Under the pieces are notes generated by a model, which saw only the letters and a program-made list of their open reading frames with translations, was not told the DNA's origin and searched no databases. Below are positions 8,264 through 17,883 of a stretch of 64,000 nt of DNA, one piece after another. Both the position numbers and the translations under genes were made by a program. Within the stretch, counting starts at the first letter, position 1; every line of letters starts with the position of its first letter. The DNA is from Euhalothece natronophila Z-M001 (lineage in GTDB: Bacteria > Cyanobacteriota > Cyanobacteriia > Cyanobacteriales > Rubidibacteraceae), in contig NZ_CP042326.1 in the NCBI RefSeq assembly GCF_007904085.1, positions 930,001 to 994,000 of the forward strand, given 5' to 3'.

Positions 8264-9808
8264 ATGAAACTTGATAGAGATTCTATTGAATGGGCAATCG
8301 ATTCACTTGATAAACATGGGGACACCGATTTATTTCCAAAACCAGTAGAATTAAAAATTATTAAAGAGTTAGGAGACGATGCAATTGACTTTATAGCAGA
8401 TATTGATATCTCTAATCATGAGCCCGGTGCACCTCGTCGATTTATTGTTCCTAAAGATGATTTATCTGTTCGGCCTGCTACTCAACTTGACCCACTTGAT
8501 AGCATTATTTTTACTGCAATAATGTATCAATTTGGAAAAGGAATTGAAGATAGAAGGTCTCCAGTATATGATTCTAAAGTTTTTAGTTATAGATTCGATA
8601 CCTCAGCAAATGGCGATTTGTATAGTTCTAATGATGCTTGGAACGAGTTTTGGAATCAAAGTAGATACTTAGCATCTCAGTACAAGTATGCTCTTAGTGT
8701 TGATATTTCTGATTTTTACAATCAAATTTACCATCATACTGTTGAAAACGAACTTATTGCTGCAGGTTTTCCAAATCAAGTTAATAAGTGGGTTCAAAAC
8801 CTATTTCAAACCGTTTCATCCAAAGTTTCCCGAGGTGTTCCAGTTGGTCCTCATGCGTCACATTTAATTGCAGAATCTTCACTTATACCTATTGATAATA
8901 GTTTATCTACGAGAGGAATAAAGTATTGTAGATTTGTAGATGATTTCGTTGTATTTACTGACGACGAATCAGTAGCAAGAAAACATCTGTATGAGATAGC
9001 AGGGATTTTGGATAAACAACAGAGACTTCAATTACAGAAAAGTAAAACAAAAATTATTGCATCCTCTGATTTTATTAGATATGCAAGAGAAATGATTGAA
9101 GATCGACCTATTAATGACATTGAAAATCATATTCTCAGTATAATAAGAAGACATTCGAATGGAAATCCATATAAGAGTATTCTATTCAGTGAATTGTCAG
9201 ATGATGAGCTGAAAGAATTTAATAGTGAGGCAATTGAAAAAATTCTTTCAGATTATTTATCAAGTGACGAACCCGACTATATAAGATTAAGATGGTTTTT
9301 AAGAAGATTGACTCAAGTTGGTCATGAAGCAGCGGTAAATTTTTGTCTTGATAACTTTGAAGATATGATACCTGCAATAACTGAAATTGCAAGGTATTTC
9401 GTAGCAGTAAGCTCAAAAGAAGTACAATTAGATTGGAAAGACATCGGAGGAAAGTTATTAGAACTTCTGGAAAATGACGTTGTAAAGTCAAATGAATATT
9501 TTCAAATATCTATACTCTCATTATTTGGGAATGAACCTGAATTAAACCATATCGATAGATTAGTTGATATTTATAAAACTGCTTCTTCATTTTTAAAAAG
9601 AAAAATTATTATTGCTGCAGCAGAGAGTAAAAAGGGAGATTGGTTAAGAGAGTTGAAAGAAGATGCTCCTGCAATGGATCCTTGGCAAAAAAGGGCTTAT
9701 TTATTTGCAACCAACCAATTACAAGCTGAAGAGCGAAAATTTTTAATTAGACATATAACTGACCTAGATAATCCACTTGAAAAGTTAATTGCAGATTGGG
9801 TCAAGTAG
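8264..9808 (+). CDS. Reverse transcriptase, unknown-group/Abi-like (candidate defence RT)
   Basis: 514 residues. RT palm motifs are visible: ALSVDISDFYNQIYHH (motif A, first Asp near 147), SRGVPVGPHASHLIAE (motif B, about 189-203), and the catalytic box CRFVDDFVVF with FVDD at 224-227, followed by QLQKSKTKII (motif D-like). Upstream is FIVPKDDLSVRPATQLDPLDSII, which resembles the region before the fingers in Abi/UG RTs. There is no maturase X domain or HNH endonuclease, so it is not a group II intron RT, and no msr/msd-like structure is evident. The C-terminal ~220 residues are all-helical, resembling the alpha-repeat tail of the Abi/UG class. Codon use differs from the neighbours (AGA and ATA are frequent) and HIP1 is absent, suggesting transfer. 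Exact subgroup is not assignable by eye. Confidence 0.85.
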   Translation: MKLDRDSIEWAIDSLDKHGDTDLFPKPVELKIIKELGDDAIDFIADIDISNHEPGAPRRFIVPKDDLSVRPATQLDPLDSIIFTAIMYQFGKGIEDRRSPVYDSKVFSYRFDTSANGDLYSSNDAWNEFWNQSRYLASQYKYALSVDISDFYNQIYHHTVENELIAAGFPNQVNKWVQNLFQTVSSKVSRGVPVGPHASHLIAESSLIPIDNSLSTRGIKYCRFVDDFVVFTDDESVARKHLYEIAGILDKQQRLQLQKSKTKIIASSDFIRYAREMIEDRPINDIENHILSIIRRHSNGNPYKSILFSELSDDELKEFNSEAIEKILSDYLSSDEPDYIRLRWFLRRLTQVGHEAAVNFCLDNFEDMIPAITEIARYFVAVSSKEVQLDWKDIGGKLLELLENDVVKSNEYFQISILSLFGNEPELNHIDRLVDIYKTASSFLKRKIIIAAAESKKGDWLRELKEDAPAMDPWQKRAYLFATNQLQAEERKFLIRHITDLDNPLEKLIADWVK

Positions 9809-9894
9809 TATAACAAAGCAAATTAAGCGGACGCATTTGCTTTATTTATTAATAAAAAATGCTACTAAATATTATAACGAAAAACAACACTATA

Positions 9895-10521
9895 TTACTT
9901 TATTCCTGCCTTTTTCGGTGGAACTGTTAACTTAACTGACTCAATATTATGTAAATCATTAAACCAATTTTTTAGATGAGGATACTTATTTTTCCAATCT
10001 TCATTAAGTCGTAAATCATGATAGGCAAAAGAACAAAGTGCCGCAATATCAGCCATTGACCAAGTTTCGTTCCCTAATAAATATTTGGTTTGCTTTAGTT
10101 GTTCTTCAAAAACTGGGATAATACGGGAAATTTTTTCTTGTAATAAAGATTGATATCGCGTTACTTTACCTTGATTAAATAATCCTTGAATCCAAAGATC
10201 AATGACATGATCCCCTAAAGTATCTGCCATTTCTTCCCATTTGCGACAAGCAATTTTTTCCTGAAAGGTTTGCGGACACAAATGAGGATGAGGATATTTT
10301 TCTTCTAAATACTCAGCAATTAACGAGGAATCCCAAATTACTGTGCCATCTTCATCCACAAAAACTGGGACTTTCCCAATGGGAGAAATTTTCAAAAAAT
10401 ACTCTGGTTTGGCACTGAGTTCAATCGCTTCTAACTCATAATCAATCTTTTTTTCCATTAATAAAATACGGATTTTACGAGCGAAATTCGATTGGGGATG
10501 ATAATATAATTTACAAGTCAT
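9895..10521 (-). CDS. Glutathione S-transferase family protein
   Basis: 208 residues with the two-domain GST plan. The N-terminal thioredoxin-like half begins KLYYHPQSNFARKIRILLMEK, where Ser/Asn at the helix-1 tip would contact glutathione, followed by GKVPVFVDEDG (cis-Pro loop) and DSSLIAEYLEEKYP. The C-terminal helical half includes YLLGNETWSMADIAALC, the conserved N-capping box of helix 6. Expected to conjugate or reduce with glutathione in the cytosol; the substrate is unknown. The start overlaps the end of the upstream PLP-enzyme gene by 4 bp (ATGA), so the two are translationally coupled. Confidence 0.9.
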   Translation of the reverse strand: MTCKLYYHPQSNFARKIRILLMEKKIDYELEAIELSAKPEYFLKISPIGKVPVFVDEDGTVIWDSSLIAEYLEEKYPHPHLCPQTFQEKIACRKWEEMADTLGDHVIDLWIQGLFNQGKVTRYQSLLQEKISRIIPVFEEQLKQTKYLLGNETWSMADIAALCSFAYHDLRLNEDWKNKYPHLKNWFNDLHNIESVKLTVPPKKAGIK

Positions 10522-11762
10522 AAGTCTTCTAAGGCTTTAATAATCGCTTCAAGCGCGATCGCGCAATGAGTCCAATGGGTTCCCCCCTGACAGAATACAA
10601 TATAAGGCTCTCGCAGTGGCCCATCAGCAGATAACTCAGAGGTGCTACCATCAATAAACGTTCCGCCTGCCATTACTAACTCACTTTCATAACCCGGCAT
10701 TTCTGCAGGCACAGGGTCTAAATAAGACCCCACAGGAGACTGCTGTTGTAAAGCGCGACAGAACGCCAGTAGCTTTTCTTTACTTCCCAGTTTAATTCCT
10801 TGAATCACATCTCGCCGTGGTGTTTCTGGGAGTGGATTAACAGGATAGCCCAATTGCTGAAAGACATGGGCAATTAAATGCGTTCCCTTAATCGCTTCTC
10901 CCACCATTTGCGGGGCTAAAAATAAGCCTTGAAATAAGAGACGATTTTGGTCAAAGGTTGCTCCTCCCTCGCTACCAATGCCAGGGGCAGTTAAACGACA
11001 GCAAGCGGCTTCGACTAAATGTTTTCGTCCGGCGAGATACCCGCCAGCCGTAACAATGGTTCCCCCTGGATTTTTAATTAGAGAACCTGCAATTAAATCT
11101 GCGCCTACTGCAGGGGGTTCTTGGGTTTCTACAAATTCCCCATAACAGTTATCGACAAAACAAACTGTCTCAGGATTTTGTTGCTTAACAATGTGAATAA
11201 TCCGCTCAATATCAGCAATAGAAAGGCTTTCTCGCCAAGTATAACCACAGGAACGTTGAATGAAGACTAAGCGCGTTTTTGCGGTAACTGCGGTTTTTAA
11301 GCCTTCCCAATCTATGGTATTTTCACTGGTAAGGGGGAGCTCTCGATAATGAACGCCAAACTCTTTTAATGATCCGAGTGTGGATTCCCGTAACCCGATG
11401 ACTTCTTCTAAAGTGTCATAAGGTCGTCCTGCCACAGCTAACATTTCATCCCCAAGACGCAACACTCCAAATAAGGCACAAGTAATGGCATGAGTTCCTG
11501 AGACTAATTGCACTCGCACCGCTGCAGCCTCTGCGCCCATAATCTTGGCAAAAGCGCGATCGAGCGTTTCTCGACCTAAATCACCATGCCCATACCCACT
11601 GACACTGGCAAAATGTTGTACGCCTACCCGTTCTTGCCGAAATACCTCTAAAACTTTTTTTGCGTTATGCTTAACTAGCGTGTCAATTTTAGAAAATATT
11701 GGAAAGAGTGCAGTTTCTGCTTTTTCTAAGATGATTTGGCTGCTCATATTCTCCAGTTTCAC
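10518..11762 (-). CDS. PLP-dependent enzyme, methionine gamma-lyase-like / aluminium-resistance protein family
   Basis: 414 residues. Fold-type I PLP enzyme: FASVSGYGHGDLGRETLDRAF near the N-terminus, AVRVQLVSGTHAI for cofactor phosphate contacts, CFVDNCYGEFVE with the pyridine-nitrogen Asp, and AGSLIKNPGGTIVTAGGY containing the Schiff-base lysine. This pattern is the family named after a plant/bacterial aluminium-resistance protein, related to cystathionine gamma-synthase enzymes; the physiological reaction in cyanobacteria is not established. First gene of a two-gene operon with the GST, overlapping it by 4 bp. A sulphur-amino-acid or glutathione link between the two is inference. Confidence 0.88.
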   Translation of the reverse strand: MKLENMSSQIILEKAETALFPIFSKIDTLVKHNAKKVLEVFRQERVGVQHFASVSGYGHGDLGRETLDRAFAKIMGAEAAAVRVQLVSGTHAITCALFGVLRLGDEMLAVAGRPYDTLEEVIGLRESTLGSLKEFGVHYRELPLTSENTIDWEGLKTAVTAKTRLVFIQRSCGYTWRESLSIADIERIIHIVKQQNPETVCFVDNCYGEFVETQEPPAVGADLIAGSLIKNPGGTIVTAGGYLAGRKHLVEAACCRLTAPGIGSEGGATFDQNRLLFQGLFLAPQMVGEAIKGTHLIAHVFQQLGYPVNPLPETPRRDVIQGIKLGSKEKLLAFCRALQQQSPVGSYLDPVPAEMPGYESELVMAGGTFIDGSTSELSADGPLREPYIVFCQGGTHWTHCAIALEAIIKALEDL

Positions 11763-11872
11763 GAAATATTCTTGAAATTTTAAGGATATTTTTGGATTTA
11801 GCTCTTGAATTTGGGGGCGTTAACTCAGGACAATACCATTAAAACCTTCATTAAAGAAACGTAATTTCATCT

Positions 11873-12685
11873 ATGACTGTTGCAACTGAAAAAAAATTAC
11901 CATTTGATTGGCCAACATTTGCCTATATTGCATCTATTCATCTAGTTGCTCTTTTAGCTTTCCTTCCCAACTTTTTTAGTTGGTCAGCAGTGGGAGTCGC
12001 TCTAATCATGCACTGGGTAACAGGAGGACTGGGAGTTACTTTAGGCTATCATCGTCTTCTAACTCACCGTAGCTTCCAAGTTCCCAAATGGCTAGAATAC
12101 TTCTTTGCGTTTTGCGGTACGCTATCTGCTCAAGGCAGTGTGATTGATTGGGTTGGGCTACACCGTATTCATCACAAATATTCTGATAACAGCCCTGATC
12201 CTCACGATTCTAATAAAGGTTTCTGGTGGAGTCACATGGGTTGGATGCTCCATGAAATTCCCGCCGAAAAAGATATTCCTAAATTTACACAAGATATTAA
12301 TTCGGACCCAGTTTATCAATTTTTATCGAACTATTTTATTCTTATTCAAGTTGCCTTTGGTCTGTTCTTATATGCCATCGGCGGCTGGTCTTTCGTCATC
12401 TGGGGCGTATTTGTTCGCTTAGTTGCGGTTTTCCACTGCACTTGGTTCGTTAATAGCGCTACGCACAAGTTTGGTTACCAAACCTATGAATCGAAAGATC
12501 ACTCTCGTAACTGCTGGTGGGTTGCTCTACTAACCTATGGCGAAGGCTGGCACAATAATCATCACGCTTATGAATATTCTGCTCGTCACGGCTTAAACTG
12601 GTGGGAACTCGATATTACTTGGATGACCATTCGTTTCCTTGAAATTCTTGGTTTAGCGAAAAACGTGAAACGCCTTAAAACCTAG
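11873..12685 (+). CDS. desC: Acyl-lipid delta-9 desaturase
   Basis: 270 residues. Three histidine boxes of the membrane desaturases bind the di-iron centre: HRLLTHRSF (about residue 61), HRIHHKYSD (about 98) and HNNHHAYEYSARHG (about 230). Hydrophobic segments near residues 15-55 and 150-190 form the membrane hairpins. In cyanobacteria this enzyme introduces the first double bond into stearoyl/palmitoyl chains of glycerolipids and uses ferredoxin. The spacing of boxes and the HRSFQVPKWLEY segment fit DesC rather than DesA/DesB. It is a single-gene unit closed by a strong terminator at 12692. Confidence 0.93.
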   Translation: MTVATEKKLPFDWPTFAYIASIHLVALLAFLPNFFSWSAVGVALIMHWVTGGLGVTLGYHRLLTHRSFQVPKWLEYFFAFCGTLSAQGSVIDWVGLHRIHHKYSDNSPDPHDSNKGFWWSHMGWMLHEIPAEKDIPKFTQDINSDPVYQFLSNYFILIQVAFGLFLYAIGGWSFVIWGVFVRLVAVFHCTWFVNSATHKFGYQTYESKDHSRNCWWVALLTYGEGWHNNHHAYEYSARHGLNWWELDITWMTIRFLEILGLAKNVKRLKT

Positions 12686-12691
12686 AGCTTT

Positions 12692-12722
12692 GCCCCGCTA
12701 ATGAACTTGGCGGGGCTTTTTC
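12692..12722 (+). terminator. Rho-independent terminator of desC
   Basis: GCCCCGC (12692-12698) pairs with GCGGGGC (12710-12716), followed directly by T5. Starts 6 bp after the desC stop. Confidence 0.92.
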
Positions 12723-12737
12723 AGTTGCAAATTTTGC

Positions 12738-12746
12738 TGCTATAAT
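12738..12746 (+). promoter_or_regulatory. Extended -10 promoter element for rplI
   Basis: TGC-TATAAT is a perfect extended -10 element (TG at 12738, TATAAT at 12741-12746). It lies between the desC terminator and rplI, and would give a leader of about 70 nt. There is no good -35, which extended -10 promoters can do without. Confidence 0.6.
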
Positions 12747-12760
12747 TAAGGTTTGTGCGT

Positions 12761-12783
12761 ACCACCTATATTGATAAGGTGGT
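12761..12783 (+). promoter_or_regulatory. Leader hairpin upstream of rplI
   Basis: ACCACCT (12761-12767) and AGGTGGT (12777-12783) form a perfect 7-bp stem with a 9-nt loop inside the predicted 5' untranslated leader of rplI, about 40 nt before the ATG. It has no following U-tract strong enough to be a clear terminator (only CATTCTTTTG). Could be a site for ribosomal-protein feedback, which is inference. Confidence 0.4.
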
Positions 12784-12822
12784 CATTCTTTTGTTCTATT
12801 TGGAAACTTTATAGTAAATATC

Positions 12823-13284
12823 ATGGCGAAACGATTACAAGTTGTTTTACACAAAGACGTGAAAAAGCTCGGTCAAGCCGATAGTATTGTGGAAGTAGCC
12901 CCTGGCTATGCTCGTAATTATCTTGTTCCCCAAAAGTTAGCAAGTTTTGCCACCCCTGGGGTGCTTAGACAGGCCGAACAAAGACAAGAGAAGGAACGTC
13001 AACGTCTCCTTGCTATCTTAAAAGAAGCTCAAGATCGGAAAACGGCTCTGGAAACAGTTGGTCGCTTTACCATTCGTAAGCAAGTGGGTGAAGGAGAAGC
13101 AATTTTTGGAACGGTCACCCCTCAAGATGTGGTAGATGTGATTAAAGAAGTAACAGGACAGGATATTGATCGTCGTGGTGTGGTGTTACCCGATGAGATT
13201 AGCCGCATTGGCTTCTACAAAACAGAGGTAAAACTCCATCCTGAAGTAACTGCTCAAATTGAAATTCAAGTTGTTCCTTTATAG
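12823..13284 (+). CDS. rplI: 50S ribosomal protein L9
   Basis: 153 residues. The N-terminal L9 domain carries [32 protein letters not shown], the family signature (read in two parts: [11 protein letters not shown] and GYARNYLVP), followed by the long connecting helix (residues 45-80) and the C-terminal domain ending EIQVVPL. L9 binds 23S rRNA domain V and protrudes from the large subunit. Length is typical. It is transcribed from its own promoter after desC and converges on amt. Confidence 0.96.
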   Translation: MAKRLQVVLHKDVKKLGQADSIVEVAPGYARNYLVPQKLASFATPGVLRQAEQRQEKERQRLLAILKEAQDRKTALETVGRFTIRKQVGEGEAIFGTVTPQDVVDVIKEVTGQDIDRRGVVLPDEISRIGFYKTEVKLHPEVTAQIEIQVVPL

Positions 13285-13299
13285 CTCGCTATTAGTGGT

Positions 13300-13347
13300 T
13301 TAGCAGGGATTAGTGGGTAAGCCAACCCCTGCTAACAACAATTTTTT
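13300..13347. terminator. Convergent terminator between rplI and amt
   Basis: TTAGCAGGG (13300-13308) pairs perfectly with CCCTGCTAA (13327-13335); T6 follows at 13342-13347 on the + strand after a 6-nt gap. The stem is long enough to act for either convergent gene, though the U-tract is displaced. Confidence 0.6.
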
Positions 13348-13348
13348 C

Positions 13349-14740
13349 TTAGTGTTCTTCATCTAGGGTTAAATCTTCCATTTGCACAAAGCCACTATAG
13401 GCTTCCATGCCATGTTCCCCAATGTCTAACCCTTCTTCTTCCTCAGCAGAATCAACGCGAAGCCCCACCGAGAATTTCAAGGCTAACCAGAAAATCGTGG
13501 CAAGGATAACGGTATAAATTCCAACTGAAGCAATACCTAAAATTTGGGTAAAAAATTGACCCACACTTGCTAACTCTTGATGAAAAATGCCTACTGCTAA
13601 TGTTCCCCAAATGCCATTAACAAGGTGAACTGAAATTGCCCCTACTGGATCATCAATTTTGAGGCGATCAAAAATGGGAACGGCAAAAACAATGAGAACA
13701 CCAGCAACGCTGCCAATGATAATTGCCCCAATATAACTTACGCCATCACAACTGGCGGTAATGGCAACTAATCCTGCTAAAACGCCATTAATAATCATAG
13801 ATAGATCAGGGAGTCCAAATCGTAGCCATACCGCAATTGTTGCCGCGATCGCGCCACTTGCTGCTGACAGATTTGTGGTTACTGCAATATAAGGAACATT
13901 CAAATTGGCTTCTAATTCTGATCCCGGATTAAAGCCAAACCAGCCAATCCATAAAATAAGCCCCCCTAAGGTGGCAATACTCATGTTATGGGGGGGAATC
14001 CCTGTCATGCTTCCATCTTCTAAATACTTCCCTTCTCTTGGCCCCAGTATATAAGCCCCTGTTAGTGCCGCCCAACCGCCGACGGAATGAACCACCGTTG
14101 AACCAGCAAAGTCATGAAAATCTAAATTACCTAACCAGCCTGTTTCACTCCACACCCAATGTCCTGTTATAGGATAGGCAAAGGCGACAAGGAGAAAACT
14201 AAAAATCATAAAACTTCTAAACTTAATCCGTTCAGCAACCGCCCCTGATACAATCGTGGCAGCAGTACCAGCAAAGGCAACTTGGAATAGGAAAAAGACT
14301 GTAACGGGTAACCCCTCTGGAAAGGGATCAAGTCCATAAACTTCTGCATCACCACTGAGAAGCCATCCCCCAAAGCCAATTACAGGGCTACCATCAGCAA
14401 ACATAAAGGAAAAGCCAAAGGCAAAATATGCTATGGTAGCGAGGGCAAAAACAATTAAGTTTTTAGAAAGAATGCTAACTGCATTTTTCTGGCGACAAAA
14501 GCCTGTTTCTAGCATTCCAAACCCAGCATTCATAAAGATGACGAGAATGGCGGCAATTAAAATCCAAATGGTGTCAATAATTCCCTTAATGGTTTCTGGG
14601 GTTAGTTCTTCGGTTTCTTCGGCGGCAACTGCGGTTTGCAATGAAAGCAAGATCAGTAATGATAGTGGAATACATAACCAGATTGACCAGGGAATTCGCC
14701 TAAACTTGGCTTTTAAGGGAGAGTTTTTTAAGGTTGTCAT
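13349..14740 (-). CDS. amt: Ammonium transporter (Amt/MEP/Rh family)
   Basis: 463 residues. An N-terminal hydrophobic segment ending TAVAAEE looks like a cleaved signal peptide, as in many Amt proteins, and about 11 membrane spans follow. Family signatures: [15 protein letters not shown] near residue 75, [36 protein letters not shown] with a conserved pore histidine, and [13 protein letters not shown]. It conducts ammonium across the cytoplasmic membrane. The C-terminal tail (about 45 residues, acidic) is where PII (GlnB) would bind. No canonical NtcA box GTA-N8-TAC is present in the 72 bp before the divergent gene. Confidence 0.95.
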   Translation of the reverse strand: MTTLKNSPLKAKFRRIPWSIWLCIPLSLLILLSLQTAVAAEETEELTPETIKGIIDTIWILIAAILVIFMNAGFGMLETGFCRQKNAVSILSKNLIVFALATIAYFAFGFSFMFADGSPVIGFGGWLLSGDAEVYGLDPFPEGLPVTVFFLFQVAFAGTAATIVSGAVAERIKFRSFMIFSFLLVAFAYPITGHWVWSETGWLGNLDFHDFAGSTVVHSVGGWAALTGAYILGPREGKYLEDGSMTGIPPHNMSIATLGGLILWIGWFGFNPGSELEANLNVPYIAVTTNLSAASGAIAATIAVWLRFGLPDLSMIINGVLAGLVAITASCDGVSYIGAIIIGSVAGVLIVFAVPIFDRLKIDDPVGAISVHLVNGIWGTLAVGIFHQELASVGQFFTQILGIASVGIYTVILATIFWLALKFSVGLRVDSAEEEEGLDIGEHGMEAYSGFVQMEDLTLDEEH

Positions 14741-14812
14741 ATTGATCTATCTCACATCCATTACACTGGTTTTCCAATAAAACATTAATTATATGATAAT
14801 TCTGTATAAAAC

Positions 14813-15313
14813 ATGACTAAGAAAAGTATTAGCATTCAAATTGATGCGGAAAAACGAGAGGCGTTTCAGCAAAAAGTTAAGGCTGATGGCTTATCTATGA
14901 GTGAGTTAATTAAGACTTGGATTGATGAATATCTTGCAGAAGAAACAGTTAAAAAGGATAATGATCAAGATAATCAAGATTTATGGGAACGCATTGAAAA
15001 TTTAGAAGCAGAAGTCAAATTATTATCAGATGATCAAAGCGTCAGCCAAGAAGAAAGTTCTGAGAATTTATATGCTTATATTCAATACTTAGAACAGCGC
15101 ATTGATACCTTAGAAACGGTGGTTATTACACCTTTACAAGATGAGTTTGATAATCTCAAGAAAACCAACGAGGCATTATTTAATCAAGTGCGAGGCGTAA
15201 CTGATCATTTAAATGATCTGCGTAAAGCCGTTGACTCAGTACAGCAAAAAAATCAGCAACAAATGGGAGAACTTGTTCAATATATTAAGCAACAGTTGAA
15301 GCAGCAAGAATGA
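14813..15313 (+). CDS. Ribbon-helix-helix plus coiled-coil protein
   Basis: 166 residues. Residues 1-45 ([34 protein letters not shown]) read as a ribbon-helix-helix/CopG-type DNA-binding unit: a short basic strand, then two helices. The rest (about 60-166) is heptad-rich coiled coil ([45 protein letters not shown]). The stop overlaps the start of the NERD-helicase gene by 4 bp (ATGA), so the two are translationally coupled and probably partners: a DNA-binding or oligomerising adaptor, or an autoregulator. It does not match any antitoxin I can name. Confidence 0.7.
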   Translation: MTKKSISIQIDAEKREAFQQKVKADGLSMSELIKTWIDEYLAEETVKKDNDQDNQDLWERIENLEAEVKLLSDDQSVSQEESSENLYAYIQYLEQRIDTLETVVITPLQDEFDNLKKTNEALFNQVRGVTDHLNDLRKAVDSVQQKNQQQMGELVQYIKQQLKQQE

Positions 15314-17745
15314 AGGCTCGTTTTATTGCAACAGAACCCTTAAAGCAAGCTGGAGTAACTGCGGAAAAGGAAGTTTGGGATCAGGTTCAAAAAGCATTTG
15401 CCGATCGCGCTTGCCTTGGTTACTGGCGTTATCCAATTTTCTCACAGGTGGGGAATTTTCGCAAAGAACCCGATATTTTACTGCTCGATCGCGCTTTCGG
15501 GATTATTATCATTGAGGTAAAAGCTCTTGTTATTAATCAAATTCAACAAATTACTGGCCATCTTTGGCAATATCAGAATTTTTATACTAGCAGTGGCAAC
15601 CCCTATCAACAAGCAGAAAATCAGCTTTCCTCTCTCTTATCTTACTGTCATCAAGAACCCGATTTAAAAGAACAAATTACCAGCCGAATTTTAGTTGCCC
15701 TTCCCAACATTACTCAAAAAGAGTGGGAAAATCGAGGCTTTCATCGTCTCCCTAGTAATCCCCCATTATTATTACAAAATAATCTTACCGCTTCCTCAGA
15801 TTTATTAACAACAATTGAAACGACAGTTCCTCTATATCAAGGTAATCATTTAAGCGAGAGACAATGGCAATTATTACTCTCGGTTATTAGTGGAACGCCG
15901 CTGCATCAAAAAACAACTTTTCCTGTTCTGTCTCCCCCAAAAACGCGCGGTAAAGTTTTACAAGAACTCTATCAACATATCTCAGAATTTGATCACCAAC
16001 AAGAAAAAATTGGTAAACAAATTCCCCCCGGTTGTCAACGGATTCGAGGAATTGCAGGCTCTGGCAAAACGGCCGTTTTATGTCAAAAAGCTGTACAAAT
16101 GCACCTAAAATATCCGCAATGGGATATCGCTTTGGTGTTTTTCTCTCGTAGTCTCTATCCCGTAATTATTCATTATGTCAGTCACTATTTAAATCGCTTT
16201 AGTGAAGAGAAAACCAAGTTTAATGCTAAAACGTCAAAATTACGGATTCTTCATGCGTGGGGGGCAAAAACACAGCCAGGGTTTTATCGCGTCGTTTCTG
16301 AAGCCGCAGGGATTTCTCCTCTTACCGTACAAGATATCCCAACGCCTCATCGTTACCAACCCCAAAGCGCGATCGCGCTAGCCTGTGATCATCTCTTAAC
16401 CCAAACCACTATTCCCCAAATTTTTGATGCAATTCTCATTGATGAAGGACAAGACTTATTAGTTGACGATAGCGTTAAGCGACACCACAAACAACCCTTT
16501 TACCAATTAGCCTACCAAGCCCTGCGTCCCGTTAATCCCACTCAACCGCAACAACGACGTTTAATTTGGACATATGACGAAGCCCAAAGTTTAGATCATC
16601 TCACCATTCCTACCCCTGGGGAAATTTTAGGGGATGAACTCGCCCATCTTCTCAGTAGCGAATACAGTGATGGCATTCAGAAAACTGAGATATTATCGCG
16701 CTGTTATCGCCTTCCTCATCCTATCATTACCCTTGCCCATGGGGTGGGAATGGGCTTATTAAGAAAAGAAGGCATGTTAACAGGGGTTACCCATCCTCAA
16801 GACTGGGAAGCGCTAGGCTATCAGGTAGAAGGCAACTTTCAACTGGGGGAAACCATAACCCTCAAACGCCCACTTGCTAACTCCCCACATCCTCTACCGC
16901 AATTATGGGAGGGAGAGATGATTCGCTTTCAAAGTTATGCAACCCGCCAAGAAGAATTAACCGCATTAGCCGAGCAAATTTTTACCAACCTGCGCCAAGA
17001 AGGATTACGCCCTAGTCGCAACATTCTAGTATTAGTGTTAGGAGAAAGCAGACGCTTAGAAACGACAGTTGCTCAATTTCTCTATCAGCAGGGGATTGAT
17101 ATTTATTTACCCAGTGCGCCTGATTGTAATATTTTTGAAACCCCTTCTGGGCAACGCAACCCCAATCAATTTTGGTGTGAAGGAGGAGTGACGATTTCTC
17201 GCATTCATCGGGCAAAAGGGCAAGAAGCGGATATGGTGTATATTATCGGGTTAGATCAGGTGGCGCAAGCAGAGGCTAATATTTATCTTCGTAATCAGCT
17301 ATTTACTGCCATTACTCGCACTCGCGCTTGGGTAACTCTTAGTGGGATTGGTAATTATCCCTTTTATGAAGAATTGCAGGAAGTTATAGCAAGTGGGGAT
17401 AGCTTTCGCTTTGTGTATCGTCAGCCACCGCAACGACAGATTCCTGTAACGCCCATAGGAGAATTTCTCATGCGCTATGAGGCAGGAGAACGGAATTTTC
17501 AAAACATCGAGTTATCAGGGGTAGTATTAAGCTATTTTGATCTCAAAGGCTGTAACTTTATTGGGGCAAACTTACAGGGGGCAAATTTGAGTCATGCTTG
17601 TTTAGAAGGGGCAAATTTAGTTATTGCCAACTTAGAAGGGGCAAATTTATCCCATGCCAATTTACGGAAAGCAAAGTTAATGGGTGCGAACTTAAAAAAT
17701 GCTTGCTTAGATGGTGCTGATCTTACCTACACTGATTTATATTAG
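15310..17745 (+). CDS. NERD nuclease - superfamily I helicase - pentapeptide repeat fusion (811 aa)
   Basis: Residues about 1-180: NERD domain with [21 protein letters not shown]-type core (E-P-D ... E-V-K, the PD-(D/E)XK-like catalytic set). Residues about 240-720: UvrD/Rep-like SF1 helicase with Walker [15 protein letters not shown], Walker [12 protein letters not shown], motif [19 protein letters not shown], motif [20 protein letters not shown] and motif [17 protein letters not shown]. Residues about 735-811: pentapeptide repeats ([30 protein letters not shown]). NERD-helicases are a known family thought to process nucleic acids, and some occur near defence genes; the C-terminal repeat is an unusual addition, and such repeats can mimic DNA shape. 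Coupled by a 4-bp overlap to the ribbon-helix-helix gene. The gene carries HIP1 sites, so it is not a very recent import. Confidence 0.85.
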   Translation: MKARFIATEPLKQAGVTAEKEVWDQVQKAFADRACLGYWRYPIFSQVGNFRKEPDILLLDRAFGIIIIEVKALVINQIQQITGHLWQYQNFYTSSGNPYQQAENQLSSLLSYCHQEPDLKEQITSRILVALPNITQKEWENRGFHRLPSNPPLLLQNNLTASSDLLTTIETTVPLYQGNHLSERQWQLLLSVISGTPLHQKTTFPVLSPPKTRGKVLQELYQHISEFDHQQEKIGKQIPPGCQRIRGIAGSGKTAVLCQKAVQMHLKYPQWDIALVFFSRSLYPVIIHYVSHYLNRFSEEKTKFNAKTSKLRILHAWGAKTQPGFYRVVSEAAGISPLTVQDIPTPHRYQPQSAIALACDHLLTQTTIPQIFDAILIDEGQDLLVDDSVKRHHKQPFYQLAYQALRPVNPTQPQQRRLIWTYDEAQSLDHLTIPTPGEILGDELAHLLSSEYSDGIQKTEILSRCYRLPHPIITLAHGVGMGLLRKEGMLTGVTHPQDWEALGYQVEGNFQLGETITLKRPLANSPHPLPQLWEGEMIRFQSYATRQEELTALAEQIFTNLRQEGLRPSRNILVLVLGESRRLETTVAQFLYQQGIDIYLPSAPDCNIFETPSGQRNPNQFWCEGGVTISRIHRAKGQEADMVYIIGLDQVAQAEANIYLRNQLFTAITRTRAWVTLSGIGNYPFYEELQEVIASGDSFRFVYRQPPQRQIPVTPIGEFLMRYEAGERNFQNIELSGVVLSYFDLKGCNFIGANLQGANLSHACLEGANLVIANLEGANLSHANLRKAKLMGANLKNACLDGADLTYTDLY

Positions 17746-17883
17746 ACTATAATGCCATTTCCATAAACGAGTGCTATTGCATAGGCTCCCCAAGTCCCCT
17801 TGCTAAGGAGGCAAAGGGAGCACCTGCTGTAACTTGATTATTTAGAATTGGTAGAAGCACCAGATACCCCAAAATAAATTGCC

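Noticed and set aside
9742-9762. HEPN-like R-x5-H (RKFLIRH) near the end of the reverse transcriptase
   Set aside because: The motif is short, occurs at the extreme C-terminus, and lacks the surrounding helix pattern of HEPN nucleases.
8264-9808. Group II intron or retron interpretation of the reverse transcriptase
   Set aside because: There is no maturase or HNH region, no intron domain V-like hairpin downstream, and no msr/msd-like inverted repeat upstream.
14741-14812. NtcA binding site for the ammonium transporter
   Set aside because: No GTA-N8-TAC is present on either strand of the 72-bp divergent region. A distant or degenerate site cannot be excluded.
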